From contig NZ_JBHULV010000008.1 in NCBI RefSeq assembly GCF_042684645.1, forward strand, positions 598,763 through 662,762: a DNA stretch of 64,000 nt. Direction: 5' to 3'. Made by a program: the position numbers and the translations under genes. The stretch is from Pseudopedobacter alpinus (GTDB lineage Bacteria > Bacteroidota > Bacteroidia > Sphingobacteriales > Sphingobacteriaceae). Shown in pieces: positions 14,612-23,855 of this stretch (position 1 is the first letter of the stretch; each line of letters opens with the position of its first letter). The notes under the pieces were generated by a model. It searched no databases. It had not been told where the DNA came from and saw only the letters and a list, made by a program, of their open reading frames with translations.

Positions 14612-16659
14612 TGGAAGGGCTTTTTACAAATTATCAGCTTTTGTGTTTTGCTTTAATAGCCATTACAGCACCTTTATTGGCGTTTATTTTTTCTTTAATT
14701 TTTAAAAGATGGGCTGCTTTTTTGGGTATTTTAAGCATTAGCGTTTCTTTAATTTCTTCCATTATTCTGTTTCTGAGTTTATGGCAAAAGCCATTGCTTC
14801 AATTTACTTTCAGTTGGATAGAACTCGGGAATTATAACATCAATTTAGGTATTCTTTTAAATGATTTAAGCCTTATTATGTTGGTGTTGGTTTCATTTAT
14901 CGCATTATTGGTACATATTTATTCTGTAGAATACATCCGTAAAGAAGCTTTGAAATTCCGCTACTTTGCTTATTTAAGTCTGTTCTGTTTTGCAATGCTC
15001 AGTGTTGTTATTGCCGATTCACTCTTTCTACTTTATGCTTTTTGGGAGTTGGTGGGCTTTGCTTCCTATTTACTCATAGGCTTTTGGTTTACAAAAGAAA
15101 AAGCGGTGCAAGCTAATAAAAAGGCTTTTATAATGAATAGGATAGGAGATGTAGGCTTTTTAATTGGGCTTATGATTTTGCTTTCTCAATTTCATACTTT
15201 AGATATTAATACACTTTTTGGTTCAAACGGATTGATACAGTCGTCTTTTGTTAAAGGCGATTTATGGGTAAGCCCTTTTGGCACCATGCCTTCTTACTGG
15301 TTAAGTATTGCAGGCTTTTGCTTTTTAGCAGGTGCTGTAGCCAAATCGGCCCAGTTTCCATTACATACTTGGTTGCCCGATGCTATGCAAGGGCCAACAG
15401 CGGTTTCATCATTAATACATGCAGCAACCATGGTAGCTGCGGGAGTATTTTTATTATTGAGAGTAGCACCATTGTTTAACGATTTGGTGTTGGTTTCTAT
15501 GGCATCCATAGGCTTATTTACCGCATTTATGGCGGCAACCATTGCCATTACTCAAACCGATATTAAAAAAGTTTTAGCTTTTTCTACCATATCACAATTG
15601 GGTTTTATGGTTTTGGCAGTTGGTGTGCAAGCCAATTCTGCAGCAATTTTCCATTTAGTTACTCATGCTTTTTTTAAATGTTTATTGTTTTTAGCTGCCG
15701 GCATGGTTATTCATCAGCTACATCATATAAAAGAAAAATACCAAGCCAATTTTGACGAGCAGGATATGAGTAGCATGGGAGGCTTGTTTAAATTAATGCC
15801 ACTCACGGCAATCGTTTTTTTAGCAGCAGCAATTGCATTATCAGGTTTACCCTTTACATCGGGTTATTTATCTAAAGATGCCATATTGCTGAGCGTTTTC
15901 GACTGGGCATCTCACCGTGGTGGAATTTATTTGTTATTTCCAGTTGTTATTTCAATTACATCATGGTTAACCGTTTTTTATATTTTTAGAGTGGTGTTTA
16001 AAACATTCTTTGGGGAAATTAATTTATTAAAAATTTTAGCTATCAAAGCAGAAGATTTAAAAATCTACGATCCTAATAATTGGATGAAAATTCCAGTTCT
16101 AATATTGGCAATCTTCTGTTTCGCTTTCTTTTTTGCATTAAACCCTTTTAGTTTAGAAAGCTCTTGGCTATACAATGCTTTCAATACAACTGCACATCAT
16201 TCTCATGGCCTAATTAATGTTTTGATTCCTATATATATTAATGTATTGAGTGTTATACTAATTATTGCAGCATATTTTATTTATGTCAAACAAAAAATAG
16301 TTTTTACTCATCAAAATACCTGGTATTATAAATTCTCCTACAATCAATGGTATTTTAATACTTTGTACGATGATTTGTTGATGCAAATTGTATTGTATAA
16401 AGCAAAAGCTTTGTTTTGGTTTGATAAAAATATTATTGACGGCGCACTTCATTTAATGACCAATATTGTTTTAGTTCTTTCAAAAATTACGGATTGGGTT
16501 GATAGAAACATAGTTGATGGATTAGTAAACGGAACTGCGGATTTAGTAAGCAGAATTGGAATTTGGTTAAGAGCCATGCATAGTGGTAAATTGCAACATT
16601 ATTTTATTTGGATGTTGCTGATGTTTTTAAGTTTTATGGTTTATAAAATTATTATCTGA
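14611..16659 (+). CDS. nuoL: NADH-quinone oxidoreductase subunit L
   Basis: Subunit L is the distal antiporter-like proton pump of complex I, with a long lateral helix at its C-terminus that ties it to M and N. At 682 residues it is somewhat longer than the E. coli protein. The antiporter core is clear: YAFWELVGFASYLLIGFW (TM5 glutamate, about residue 145), QFPLHTWLPDAMQGPTAVSS (about residues 248-267) followed by LIHAATMVAAGVFLL, and LVTHAFFKCLLFLAAG with its lysine (about residues 348-363). Start codon overlaps nuoK by one base; stop overlaps the nuoM ATG by one base. Confidence 0.97.
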   Translation: MEGLFTNYQLLCFALIAITAPLLAFIFSLIFKRWAAFLGILSISVSLISSIILFLSLWQKPLLQFTFSWIELGNYNINLGILLNDLSLIMLVLVSFIALLVHIYSVEYIRKEALKFRYFAYLSLFCFAMLSVVIADSLFLLYAFWELVGFASYLLIGFWFTKEKAVQANKKAFIMNRIGDVGFLIGLMILLSQFHTLDINTLFGSNGLIQSSFVKGDLWVSPFGTMPSYWLSIAGFCFLAGAVAKSAQFPLHTWLPDAMQGPTAVSSLIHAATMVAAGVFLLLRVAPLFNDLVLVSMASIGLFTAFMAATIAITQTDIKKVLAFSTISQLGFMVLAVGVQANSAAIFHLVTHAFFKCLLFLAAGMVIHQLHHIKEKYQANFDEQDMSSMGGLFKLMPLTAIVFLAAAIALSGLPFTSGYLSKDAILLSVFDWASHRGGIYLLFPVVISITSWLTVFYIFRVVFKTFFGEINLLKILAIKAEDLKIYDPNNWMKIPVLILAIFCFAFFFALNPFSLESSWLYNAFNTTAHHSHGLINVLIPIYINVLSVILIIAAYFIYVKQKIVFTHQNTWYYKFSYNQWYFNTLYDDLLMQIVLYKAKALFWFDKNIIDGALHLMTNIVLVLSKITDWVDRNIVDGLVNGTADLVSRIGIWLRAMHSGKLQHYFIWMLLMFLSFMVYKIII

Positions 16660-18254
16660 TGGGTTTATTATCAGTCCTTATATTTTTGCCTTTAGTTTTT
16701 GGTGTTATTATTTTAATACTACCGAAAAAAATGAGTGGCACATTCAAATACATCAATCTGGGTGTTTCCTTAGTGCAGTTGGGACTAGCAACCTGGCTCT
16801 ATTTTCAATTTAAAACAACAGCAGCTTATGCCGGAGTTAATGAGCTATCACAATATCAATGGCTCGAAAAATTAGATTGGATCAGATTAGATTTAGGCAC
16901 ATTGGGTACATTGCAAATTGATTATTTATTAGGTGTCGATGGATTTTCTATCGGTTTGGTCTGGCTTTCGGCATTAGTCATGTTGATTGCTTCACTATCA
17001 TCATGGGAAATAAAAACAAATTTGAAGGGATATTTTGCGCTATTTCTATTGTTAAATACAGCTATTAAAGGTGTTTTTTGCGCTTTAGATTTATTCTTAT
17101 TTTACATTTTTTATGAGCTGATGCTTTTGCCATTATATTTCTTGATAGGAATGTGGGGTGGAGTGAGAAGAGAATACGCAGCCATTAAGTTTTTTCTTTA
17201 TACTTTGTTTGGGTCAATTTTTATGTTGTTGGTGATTGCTGGTTTATACCTTTCAGTAACAGACCCAACTACAGGTAACCATACTTTTAATATGGTTTAC
17301 GCCATGAACCCAGCAAATTATTCAGCAGGTTCTATATTCTCTGCATTAGCAAATATTCAAATTTTTGGCTTTTCGGCAAGGGCAGTGGCATTTATAGTTG
17401 TATTCATCGCTTTCGCTATTAAAGTCCCGGTTTTTCCGTTTCACACGTGGTTGCCCGATGCCCACGTAGAAGCACCAACACCTATATCCATTATCCTTGC
17501 AGGAATTTTATTGAAAGTTGGTGGTTACGGAATCATACGTATTGCTTACGGTATTTTTCCTGATGTAGCAGTTTCCATGTCTTTTTGGGTTGGTTTATTA
17601 GGTGTCATATCTATTATTTACGGCGCAATGAATGCCTTGGCTCAAACCGATTTGAAAAGGTTGATCGCTTACTCTTCAGTATCGCACATGGGTTTTGTTT
17701 TATTGGGTGTTGCATCTTTAACATCCGAAGGATTAAACGGAGCTATGATGCAGATGATTTCTCATGGCTTTCTTTCTGTGATGCTATTCTTTATAGTTGG
17801 TGTAATATATAATAGAGTGCATGACAGAGATATTTACAATTTTAGAGGTTTAGCTAATCAGATGCCCGTTTTCACTAGCTTTGTGATGATTGCTTTTTTC
17901 GCTTCTTTAGGTTTACCCGGATTCTCGGCATTTATTGCAGAAGTATTTACGTTAATTGGTGCTTTTTCTTCAGAAAGTTTAAACGGGTTTTTACCACGTT
18001 GGATGGCAATTGTTGGTGCTGTGGGTATTTTGCTTGGCGCAGGATATTTGTTATGGACTTTACAAAGAATGTTCTTTGGTACTTTGAGGTTGAAAAAGGA
18101 AGAATGGAAAGCGCAATTAACAGATATTAATGCAAGAGAGGTTTTAGCATTAGTACCCTTAGCTGGTATGACTTTAATATTAGGAGTGATGCCTTCTCTT
18201 GCTTTTGATGTGATGAGTAGTTCTGTGAACCAATTTTTGATGATGTTTAAATAA
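16659..18254 (+). CDS. nuoM: NADH-quinone oxidoreductase subunit M
   Basis: Antiporter-like proton-pumping subunit M (531 residues, about 14 membrane segments). Typical segments are FYIFYELMLLPLYFLIGMWGG with the conserved glutamate (about residues 148-168), FPFHTWLPDAHVEAPTPISI (about 259-278), and AYSSVSHMGFVLLG (about 335-348). Start overlaps the nuoL stop by one base, and its own TAA shares one base with the nuoN ATG, continuing the pattern of tight coupling. Confidence 0.97.
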   Translation: MGLLSVLIFLPLVFGVIILILPKKMSGTFKYINLGVSLVQLGLATWLYFQFKTTAAYAGVNELSQYQWLEKLDWIRLDLGTLGTLQIDYLLGVDGFSIGLVWLSALVMLIASLSSWEIKTNLKGYFALFLLLNTAIKGVFCALDLFLFYIFYELMLLPLYFLIGMWGGVRREYAAIKFFLYTLFGSIFMLLVIAGLYLSVTDPTTGNHTFNMVYAMNPANYSAGSIFSALANIQIFGFSARAVAFIVVFIAFAIKVPVFPFHTWLPDAHVEAPTPISIILAGILLKVGGYGIIRIAYGIFPDVAVSMSFWVGLLGVISIIYGAMNALAQTDLKRLIAYSSVSHMGFVLLGVASLTSEGLNGAMMQMISHGFLSVMLFFIVGVIYNRVHDRDIYNFRGLANQMPVFTSFVMIAFFASLGLPGFSAFIAEVFTLIGAFSSESLNGFLPRWMAIVGAVGILLGAGYLLWTLQRMFFGTLRLKKEEWKAQLTDINAREVLALVPLAGMTLILGVMPSLAFDVMSSSVNQFLMMFK

Positions 18255-19726
18255 TGCAAAATATTCCAAGCATTAGCCAAACAACCAGTGATATTCTGCA
18301 ATCATTGCCTTACTTAAAAAGTGAGTGGATAATTGTTATCGGATTTCTTTTAGTTATTGTTACAGATTTATTTTCCAAAAACTCAAAGAATATCATAGCT
18401 GGTTTGGCTGCTTTAACCTTAATCATAAGTGGAGCTGTTTTGTTAAATGAACTTTATGCTTTTGAATCAAACAAATTTCTCTTTAACGGGATGTTTGTTT
18501 TCTCAAAGTCAGCGCTTCAATTTAAAATACTTGTTGTTGCCGCGTCTTTATTTTCGCTATTATTCTTTTACCAAGATGATCGGTTACAAAATCACCCAAA
18601 GGGAATAAACGATTTTATATCTATTTTCTTAGCTGGTACACTTGGATTGTTTTTGTTGATATCCTCTGCAAATTTATTAATGCTGTATCTTTCGGTAGAA
18701 ATGATTTCTTTGGTTTCTTACTTAATGGTGGCATACAATGCTTATCAGAAAAAAGAAGCAGAGGCAAGCATGAAATACGTTTTGTTTGGTACTGTTTCAT
18801 CAGCCATTATGCTTTACGGAATTAGTTTAATTTATGGCTTTACAGGTACAATAAATCTTTATAACGAAGTGATGTTGGAGGGTTTAAGTCAAACAGCAAA
18901 TATTCCAGCTTATTTAGCAGTAATTATGGTTTTAGCAGGCATCAGTTTTAAACTTTCTGCAGTGCCATTTCACTTCTGGACACCCGATGCTTACGAAGCT
19001 GCACCAACATCCGTGGTTTCTTTTTTAGCCACAGCACCAAAAATAGCAGTATTCGGTTTTTTATATTACCTCATCCCAAGTTTTCAAAACGGAGATGTTT
19101 TCAATCAATTCATTTTAGCCGTTGCCGCAACTTCTATGATTTTAGGAAATGTAATTGCTGTTTTTCAGAATGATGCTAAAAGAATGATGGCTTATTCTGC
19201 AATTGGTCATACAGGTTTTATACTAATGCTTTTTGTATTACCACAAGCTATTATTTTAAAATCATTATTGTGCTACCTAGCCATTTACAGCATTGCTAAT
19301 ATTGGCACATTTATGTCTTTGGCGAGTATAGAAAATAGCTACGGCTTTACAAAAATAGCTGAATTAAAAGGTTTAGGAAAAAACATCCCTACTCTAGCAG
19401 TAGCTTTAGTTTTATTATTAGTCTCGTTAATTGGTTTGCCACCAACAGCTGGTTTTATTGCTAAGTTCGTGGTTTTCTCAATCCTATTATCAGTTGGTTT
19501 ATCACAGCCTTATATAACAGTTTTATTAATTGTTGCAGCTTTTACCACTGTAATCTCTTTATTCTATTATTTAAAAATACCATTAAACTTATTCCTTAAA
19601 AAATCTGACCTAAATATCCCGATTATTTATGGAAGAAAAAATTTAAGGATTTATATCATTTTGTTAGCTGTATTAACGCTATTATTAGGTTTATTTCCAA
19701 GCATACTCAACTATTTTACGCTTTAA
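18254..19726 (+). CDS. nuoN: NADH-quinone oxidoreductase subunit N
   Basis: Third antiporter-like subunit of complex I (490 residues). Diagnostic sequence includes MLYLSVEMISLVSYLMVAYN (conserved Glu, about residues 141-160), VPFHFWTPDAYEAAPTSVVS (about 237-256) and AYSAIGHTGFILM (about 313-325). It closes the nuoHIJKLMN run. No strong terminator hairpin separates it from the ribosomal cluster, which has its own promoter beginning at 19885. Confidence 0.97.
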   Translation: MQNIPSISQTTSDILQSLPYLKSEWIIVIGFLLVIVTDLFSKNSKNIIAGLAALTLIISGAVLLNELYAFESNKFLFNGMFVFSKSALQFKILVVAASLFSLLFFYQDDRLQNHPKGINDFISIFLAGTLGLFLLISSANLLMLYLSVEMISLVSYLMVAYNAYQKKEAEASMKYVLFGTVSSAIMLYGISLIYGFTGTINLYNEVMLEGLSQTANIPAYLAVIMVLAGISFKLSAVPFHFWTPDAYEAAPTSVVSFLATAPKIAVFGFLYYLIPSFQNGDVFNQFILAVAATSMILGNVIAVFQNDAKRMMAYSAIGHTGFILMLFVLPQAIILKSLLCYLAIYSIANIGTFMSLASIENSYGFTKIAELKGLGKNIPTLAVALVLLLVSLIGLPPTAGFIAKFVVFSILLSVGLSQPYITVLLIVAAFTTVISLFYYLKIPLNLFLKKSDLNIPIIYGRKNLRIYIILLAVLTLLLGLFPSILNYFTL

Positions 19727-19884
19727 TTTTCATAAACCATTATTGAAAATTTTAAACGTTGGCTAATGAAAAAATTCTCTTTACGGTTCTATTCCTTTTT
19801 AGAGCTAATAAGAGTGCGATTTATAATCAATTTTAGCATTGCTATTTGGTGTTAATAAATTATTAAAAATTTTCTTCATAACTA

Positions 19885-19915
19885 TTTGATTATTAATAAG
19901 ACTTTCATATCTTTG
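19885..19915 (+). promoter_or_regulatory. Consensus promoter of the ribosomal protein cluster
   Basis: TTTG at 19885-19888 and TATCTTTG at 19908-19915 match the Bacteroidota -33/-7 consensus (TTTG, 19-bp spacer, TAnnTTTG) exactly. Transcription should begin near 19920, giving a leader of about 75 nt before rplC. Confidence 0.85.
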
Positions 19916-19919
19916 CCGT

Positions 19920-19976
19920 CCGCCAATAGGCGGATACTATGTCCCACCTTGAACGAAGCCCTACTGCTTCGATGGG
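19920..19976 (+). promoter_or_regulatory. Structured 5' leader of rplC
   Basis: Two hairpins fill the predicted leader. The first is CCGCC-aata-GGCGG (19920-19933). The second combines CCCA (19943-19946) with TGGG (19973-19976), enclosing CGAAG (19954-19958) with CTTCG (19967-19971) and leaving a bulge. S10-type operons in other bacteria are controlled by r-protein binding to their leaders, so autoregulation is possible here, but no known motif was recognised. The first hairpin also occurs in non-ribosomal DNA at 11709-11722. Confidence 0.5.
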
Positions 19977-19995
19977 TGTTAATTAAAATAAAGAA

Positions 19996-20613
19996 ATGTC
20001 AGGAATAATTGGAAAAAAAGTAGGAATGACCAGCATATTCGACGCAGACGGTAGAAACATACCATGTACTGTTATAGAAGCTGGCCCTTGTGTTGTAACA
20101 CAAGTGAGAACCATCGAAGTTGATGGCTATGCTGCGGTGCAGTTAGCTTACGATGAGAAAAAAGAGAAGAACACTTCTGCTCCCCTAAAAGGTCATTTTG
20201 CAAAGGCTAACACAACTCCAAAGCGTAAGCTTGTTGAGTTTAAGTACTTTACAGAAGAGAAAACTTTAGGTGAGGTTGTTGATGTCAATCTTTTTTTAGA
20301 AGGAGACTACGTTGATGTAGTGGGTACTTCTAAAGGTAAAGGATTTCAAGGTGTTGTGAAACGCCACGGATTTAGCGGTGTGGGTATGCAAACTCACGGT
20401 CAGCATAACCGTTTAAGAGCTCCAGGTTCGTTAGGTGCGTCATCATACCCTTCAAGAGTATTTAAGGGAATGAGAATGGCTGGAAGAACTGGTGGTGATA
20501 GAGTGAAAATCCAGAATCTTCAAATCGTTAAAGTATTTGCAGAGCAAAATTTATTAGTAGTAAGCGGATCAATTCCAGGAGCTAAAGGTTCGTACGTATT
20601 AATCGAGAAGTAA
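19996..20613 (+). CDS. rplC: 50S ribosomal protein L3
   Basis: L3 is an early-assembling 23S rRNA-binding protein whose long loop reaches the peptidyl-transferase centre. The N-terminus GIIGKKVGMTSIFD and the loop region GMQTHGQHNRLRAPGSLGAS with the Gln that is methylated in E. coli (about residue 134) are standard, as is GRTGGDRVKIQNL. It has 205 residues, a normal length. It is the first gene of the cluster here; the usual preceding gene rpsJ is absent, and nuoN is immediately upstream. Confidence 0.98.
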   Translation: MSGIIGKKVGMTSIFDADGRNIPCTVIEAGPCVVTQVRTIEVDGYAAVQLAYDEKKEKNTSAPLKGHFAKANTTPKRKLVEFKYFTEEKTLGEVVDVNLFLEGDYVDVVGTSKGKGFQGVVKRHGFSGVGMQTHGQHNRLRAPGSLGASSYPSRVFKGMRMAGRTGGDRVKIQNLQIVKVFAEQNLLVVSGSIPGAKGSYVLIEK

Positions 20614-20614
20614 G

Positions 20615-21244
20615 ATGGAAGTTAAAGTATTAAACGTCTCAGGTAAAGAAACAGGTGCCAAGGTGCAGCTTTCTGAGGCTATCTTCGGTATTGAGCCTAA
20701 TGATCACGCAATTTACTTAGATGTAAAGCAGTATTTAGCAAATCAACGTCAAGGGACTCACAAGTCTAAACAACGTAATGAAATTGCAGGTTCAACTCGT
20801 AAGTTGTACAAACAAAAAGGAACAGGTGGCGCAAGAGCTGGTAGTATTAAATCTCCATTATTTAATGGTGGTGGTAGAGTATTTGGTCCTCAACCTCGTG
20901 ATTATAGCTTTAAGTTGAATAAAAAACTTAAAGAATTAGCTCGTAAATCAGCTTTAGCTTATAAAGCAAAAGATAATAGCGTTGTTGTATTAGAAGATTT
21001 TAACTTCGATACCCCAAAAACTAAGAATTTTGTAAGCTTAATAAGTGCATTAAATTTATCAGAAGAAAAAACATTAATTGTTCTTTCAGCTGCAAATGAT
21101 AATGTTTACTTAGCAAGTAGAAACTTACAAAAAACTAAAGTTATCACTGCTGATCAGTTAAATACATACGATGTATTGAACGCAGGAAAATTAGTATTCA
21201 CTACCGGTTCGGTAAAAAAATTGGAGGAGGCATTAGCCAAGTAA
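20615..21244 (+). CDS. rplD: 50S ribosomal protein L4
   Basis: L4 (209 residues) binds 23S rRNA domain I and lines the exit tunnel with its extended loop, seen here as SKQRNEIAGSTRKLYKQKGT then GGARAGSIKSPLFNGGGRVFGPQ (about residues 47-92). In E. coli L4 is also the repressor of its operon; whether it is so here is unknown. One base separates it from rplC. Confidence 0.98.
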   Translation: MEVKVLNVSGKETGAKVQLSEAIFGIEPNDHAIYLDVKQYLANQRQGTHKSKQRNEIAGSTRKLYKQKGTGGARAGSIKSPLFNGGGRVFGPQPRDYSFKLNKKLKELARKSALAYKAKDNSVVVLEDFNFDTPKTKNFVSLISALNLSEEKTLIVLSAANDNVYLASRNLQKTKVITADQLNTYDVLNAGKLVFTTGSVKKLEEALAK

Positions 21245-21245
21245 T

Positions 21246-21536
21246 ATGGACATTTTAAAAAGACCTGTATTAACAGAAAAAGCTAATTCACTAACTGAAA
21301 AATTGAACCGTTATACTTTTCAGTGTGATCACAGAGCTAACAAGTTGCAGATTACATCTGCCATTGAAGCCATGTATGGTGTAAATGTAGAGTCAGTAAA
21401 TACAATGGTTGTAGTTGGTAAATTAAAAACCCGTTCAACTAAGGCTGGCATGGTATCAGGTAGAGCTGCTAAAATTAAAAAAGCAGTTATTACTTTAAAA
21501 GAAGGTGAAATTATTGACTTTTATAGCAATATTTAA
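21246..21536 (+). CDS. rplW: 50S ribosomal protein L23
   Basis: L23 (96 residues) sits at the tunnel exit and docks trigger factor and SRP. The conserved ILKRPVLTEKAN start (residues 3-14), the central F-x-C-D-x-x-A-N-K segment and the GVNVESVNTMVVVGK region (about residues 45-59) are clear. It follows rplD by one base. Confidence 0.97.
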   Translation: MDILKRPVLTEKANSLTEKLNRYTFQCDHRANKLQITSAIEAMYGVNVESVNTMVVVGKLKTRSTKAGMVSGRAAKIKKAVITLKEGEIIDFYSNI

Positions 21537-21543
21537 TTAAATT

Positions 21544-22368
21544 ATGGGCTTAAGAAAATTTAAACCAGTTACCCCTGGAACTCGTTTCAGAGTTGGTAAT
21601 GATTTCACAGAAATCACTACTCGTACTCCTGAAAAGACGCTTGTTGTAAAACAAAGCAAATCTGGTGGTCGTAATAATTCTGGTAAAATGACTATGCGTT
21701 ATATCGGTGGGGGACACAAGCAATTGTACCGATTAATAGATTTTAAACGCGATAAAAAAGATATCCCTGCAACAGTAGCAACAATAGAATACGATCCAAA
21801 TCGTACTGCCCGTATTGCGCTGTTACATTACGTAGATGGTGAAAAAAGATACATCATTGCTCCTGAAGGATTACAAGTAGGTACTACTGTAATTGCTGGA
21901 GATGCTGTAGCGCCTGATCTAGGTAACAACATTAAGTTGGCTAACATTCCATTAGGTTCTCTTGTGCATAACATAGAGTTAACTCCTGGTAAAGGTGGTC
22001 AGATTGCAAGAAGCGCTGGTTCTTATGCTCAATTAGCGGCAAGAGACGGTAGATATGCAACTGTTAAAATGCCTTCTGGTGAAACTCGTATGATTTTGGT
22101 TACATGTACTGCTACCATTGGTACAGTATCTAACTCAGAACATGCTAACGAGGTTTTAGGTAAAGCTGGTAGAAAACGCTGGTTAGGCCGTCGTCCAAGA
22201 GTAAGAGGTGTTGCCATGAACCCTGTCGATCACCCAATGGGTGGTGGTGAAGGAAGATCATCAGGTGGTCACCCACGCTCAAGAAAAGGTTTATTATCTA
22301 AAGGATTTAAAACCCGTGACAAAAAGAAATACTCAAATCGTTTCATCATAGATAGGAGGAAGAAATAA
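21544..22368 (+). CDS. rplB: 50S ribosomal protein L2
   Basis: L2 (274 residues) is needed for subunit joining and peptidyl-transferase activity. The universally conserved stretch GVAMNPVDHPMGGGEG (about residues 222-237) holds the critical His. The basic C-terminus and N-terminal RNA-binding domain (GGRNNSGKMTMRYIGGGHK) are normal. Its 3' end contains the strong Shine-Dalgarno AGGAGGA (22354-22360) used by rpsS, and the two genes overlap by one base. Confidence 0.98.
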   Translation: MGLRKFKPVTPGTRFRVGNDFTEITTRTPEKTLVVKQSKSGGRNNSGKMTMRYIGGGHKQLYRLIDFKRDKKDIPATVATIEYDPNRTARIALLHYVDGEKRYIIAPEGLQVGTTVIAGDAVAPDLGNNIKLANIPLGSLVHNIELTPGKGGQIARSAGSYAQLAARDGRYATVKMPSGETRMILVTCTATIGTVSNSEHANEVLGKAGRKRWLGRRPRVRGVAMNPVDHPMGGGEGRSSGGHPRSRKGLLSKGFKTRDKKKYSNRFIIDRRKK

Positions 22369-22634
22369 TGGCTCGTTCGATTAAAAAAGGACCTTATATA
22401 GATCATAATGTAGAGAGAAAAGTTTCTACAATGAATGACGCAGGTAAAAAGACCGTAATTAAAACATGGTCAAGAAGATCAATGATATCTCCGGATTTCG
22501 TAGGTCACACATTCGCAGTACACAACGGAAATAAATTTATTCCCGTTTATGTAACTGAGAACATGGTTGGTCACAAATTGGGAGAGTTTGCTCCAACCAG
22601 AACATTTAGAGGTCACGCTGAAAAAAGAAAATAA
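22368..22634 (+). CDS. rpsS: 30S ribosomal protein S19
   Basis: S19 (88 residues) lies in the head of the 30S subunit and contacts S13. The motif RSMISPDFVGHTFAVHNG (about residues 36-53) and the ending APTRTFRGHAEKRK are typical. It has a good Shine-Dalgarno sequence, AGGAGGA at 7 bases from the ATG, which is unusual for this phylum. Confidence 0.98.
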   Translation: MARSIKKGPYIDHNVERKVSTMNDAGKKTVIKTWSRRSMISPDFVGHTFAVHNGNKFIPVYVTENMVGHKLGEFAPTRTFRGHAEKRK

Positions 22635-22640
22635 TAAGCA

Positions 22641-23003
22641 ATGGAAGCAGTAGCAAAATTAAATAATTGCCCAACTTCACCTCGTAAAATGAGACTGGTA
22701 GTAGACTTGATCAGAGGTGAACGTGTTGAAAAGGCACTTTACATATTAAAATATACCAATAAAGAAGCAGCAATAAGAGTTGAGAAACTATTATTATCAG
22801 CTATCAAAAATTGGGAATCTAAAAATGAGGGTCAACGCCCAGAAGAAGCTCAACTGTTTGTGAAAACAATTATGGTTGATGGCGGACGTCAATTAAAGCG
22901 TTTAAGACCAGCTCCTCAGGGTCGTGGATATAGAATACGTAAGCGTTCTAACCATGTAACTTTGGTAGTAGATAGTAAGAACGTTGAACCTCAAACTAAT
23001 TAA
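22641..23003 (+). CDS. rplV: 50S ribosomal protein L22
   Basis: L22 (120 residues) extends a beta-hairpin into the peptide exit tunnel. The SPRKMRLVVDLIRG motif (residues 13-26) and the hairpin with LKRLRPAPQGRGYRIRKRSNHVTLVV (split over about residues 84-111) are intact. Confidence 0.97.
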   Translation: MEAVAKLNNCPTSPRKMRLVVDLIRGERVEKALYILKYTNKEAAIRVEKLLLSAIKNWESKNEGQRPEEAQLFVKTIMVDGGRQLKRLRPAPQGRGYRIRKRSNHVTLVVDSKNVEPQTN

Positions 23004-23009
23004 TAAGAA

Positions 23010-23816
23010 ATGGGACAAAAAGCAAATCCAATAGGTCTTAGATTAGGTATCGTACGTGGTTGGGATTCTAACTGGTACGGTGGTAATAAATATGCTGACA
23101 AATTAGTTGAGGACGAAAAAATTCGTAAATACTTATCTGCTCGTATAGCAAAAGGTGGTGTTTCTAAAGTTGTTATCGAAAGAACTTTAAAACGTATCAC
23201 TGTAACTATACACACAGCTCGTCCAGGTATTGTAATCGGTAAAGGTGGTTCAGAAGTTGATAAAATCAAAGAAGAGTTAAAGAAATTAACTAAGAAAGAT
23301 GTTCAAATCAACATTTTTGAAATTAAACGCCCAGAGCTTGATGCACAATTAGTTGCAGACGGTGTTGCAAAACAATTAGAGGCTAGAATTTCTTTCAGAA
23401 GAGCAATGAAAACTTCTATTGCTGCAACCATGAGAATGGGAGCAGAAGGAATTAAAATCATGTGTTCTGGTAGATTAGGTGGAGCAGAGATGGCTCGTAG
23501 CGAACAATATAAAGATGGAAGAACTCCATTACATACTTTGAGAGCTGATATAGACTATGCTTTAGGTGAAGCTTTAACTACTTATGGTAAAATAGGTATT
23601 AAGGTTTGGATTTGTAAAGGCGAAGTTTATGGTAAGAGAGATCTTTCTCCTAACATAGGTGCAAACACTGGTAAAGGTGGTAAACCAGAAGGTGGTGGTT
23701 TCGGCTCACGCGATAACCGTGGTGGTGCAGACAGAAAACCAGGAAACCGTGGCGGTGGTAATAACCGTGGTGGTGGAGCTGGTGCAGGTGCCGGTGCTGG
23801 AAGAGGAAAGAGATAA
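23010..23816 (+). CDS. rpsC: 30S ribosomal protein S3 with Gly-rich tail
   Basis: S3 forms the mRNA entry site of the 30S subunit. It has the GQKANPIGLRLGIVRGWDSN start, the KH domain with the GKGG loop (TARPGIVIGKGGSEVDKI, about residues 71-88), and the C-terminal domain ending KVWICKGEVYGKRD (about residue 210). Residues beyond about 220 form a low-complexity Gly/Arg/Asn tail (GGGFGSRDNRGG, GAGAGAGAGRGKR) that brings the length to 268, more than the roughly 210-250 of many S3 proteins. The tail is read in one frame without a break, so it is likely real. Confidence 0.97.
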   Translation: MGQKANPIGLRLGIVRGWDSNWYGGNKYADKLVEDEKIRKYLSARIAKGGVSKVVIERTLKRITVTIHTARPGIVIGKGGSEVDKIKEELKKLTKKDVQINIFEIKRPELDAQLVADGVAKQLEARISFRRAMKTSIAATMRMGAEGIKIMCSGRLGGAEMARSEQYKDGRTPLHTLRADIDYALGEALTTYGKIGIKVWICKGEVYGKRDLSPNIGANTGKGGKPEGGGFGSRDNRGGADRKPGNRGGGNNRGGGAGAGAGAGRGKR

Positions 23817-23855
23817 TTATTAAGAAAAATCGTTTTAACGAAAAAAGACAAAGTA

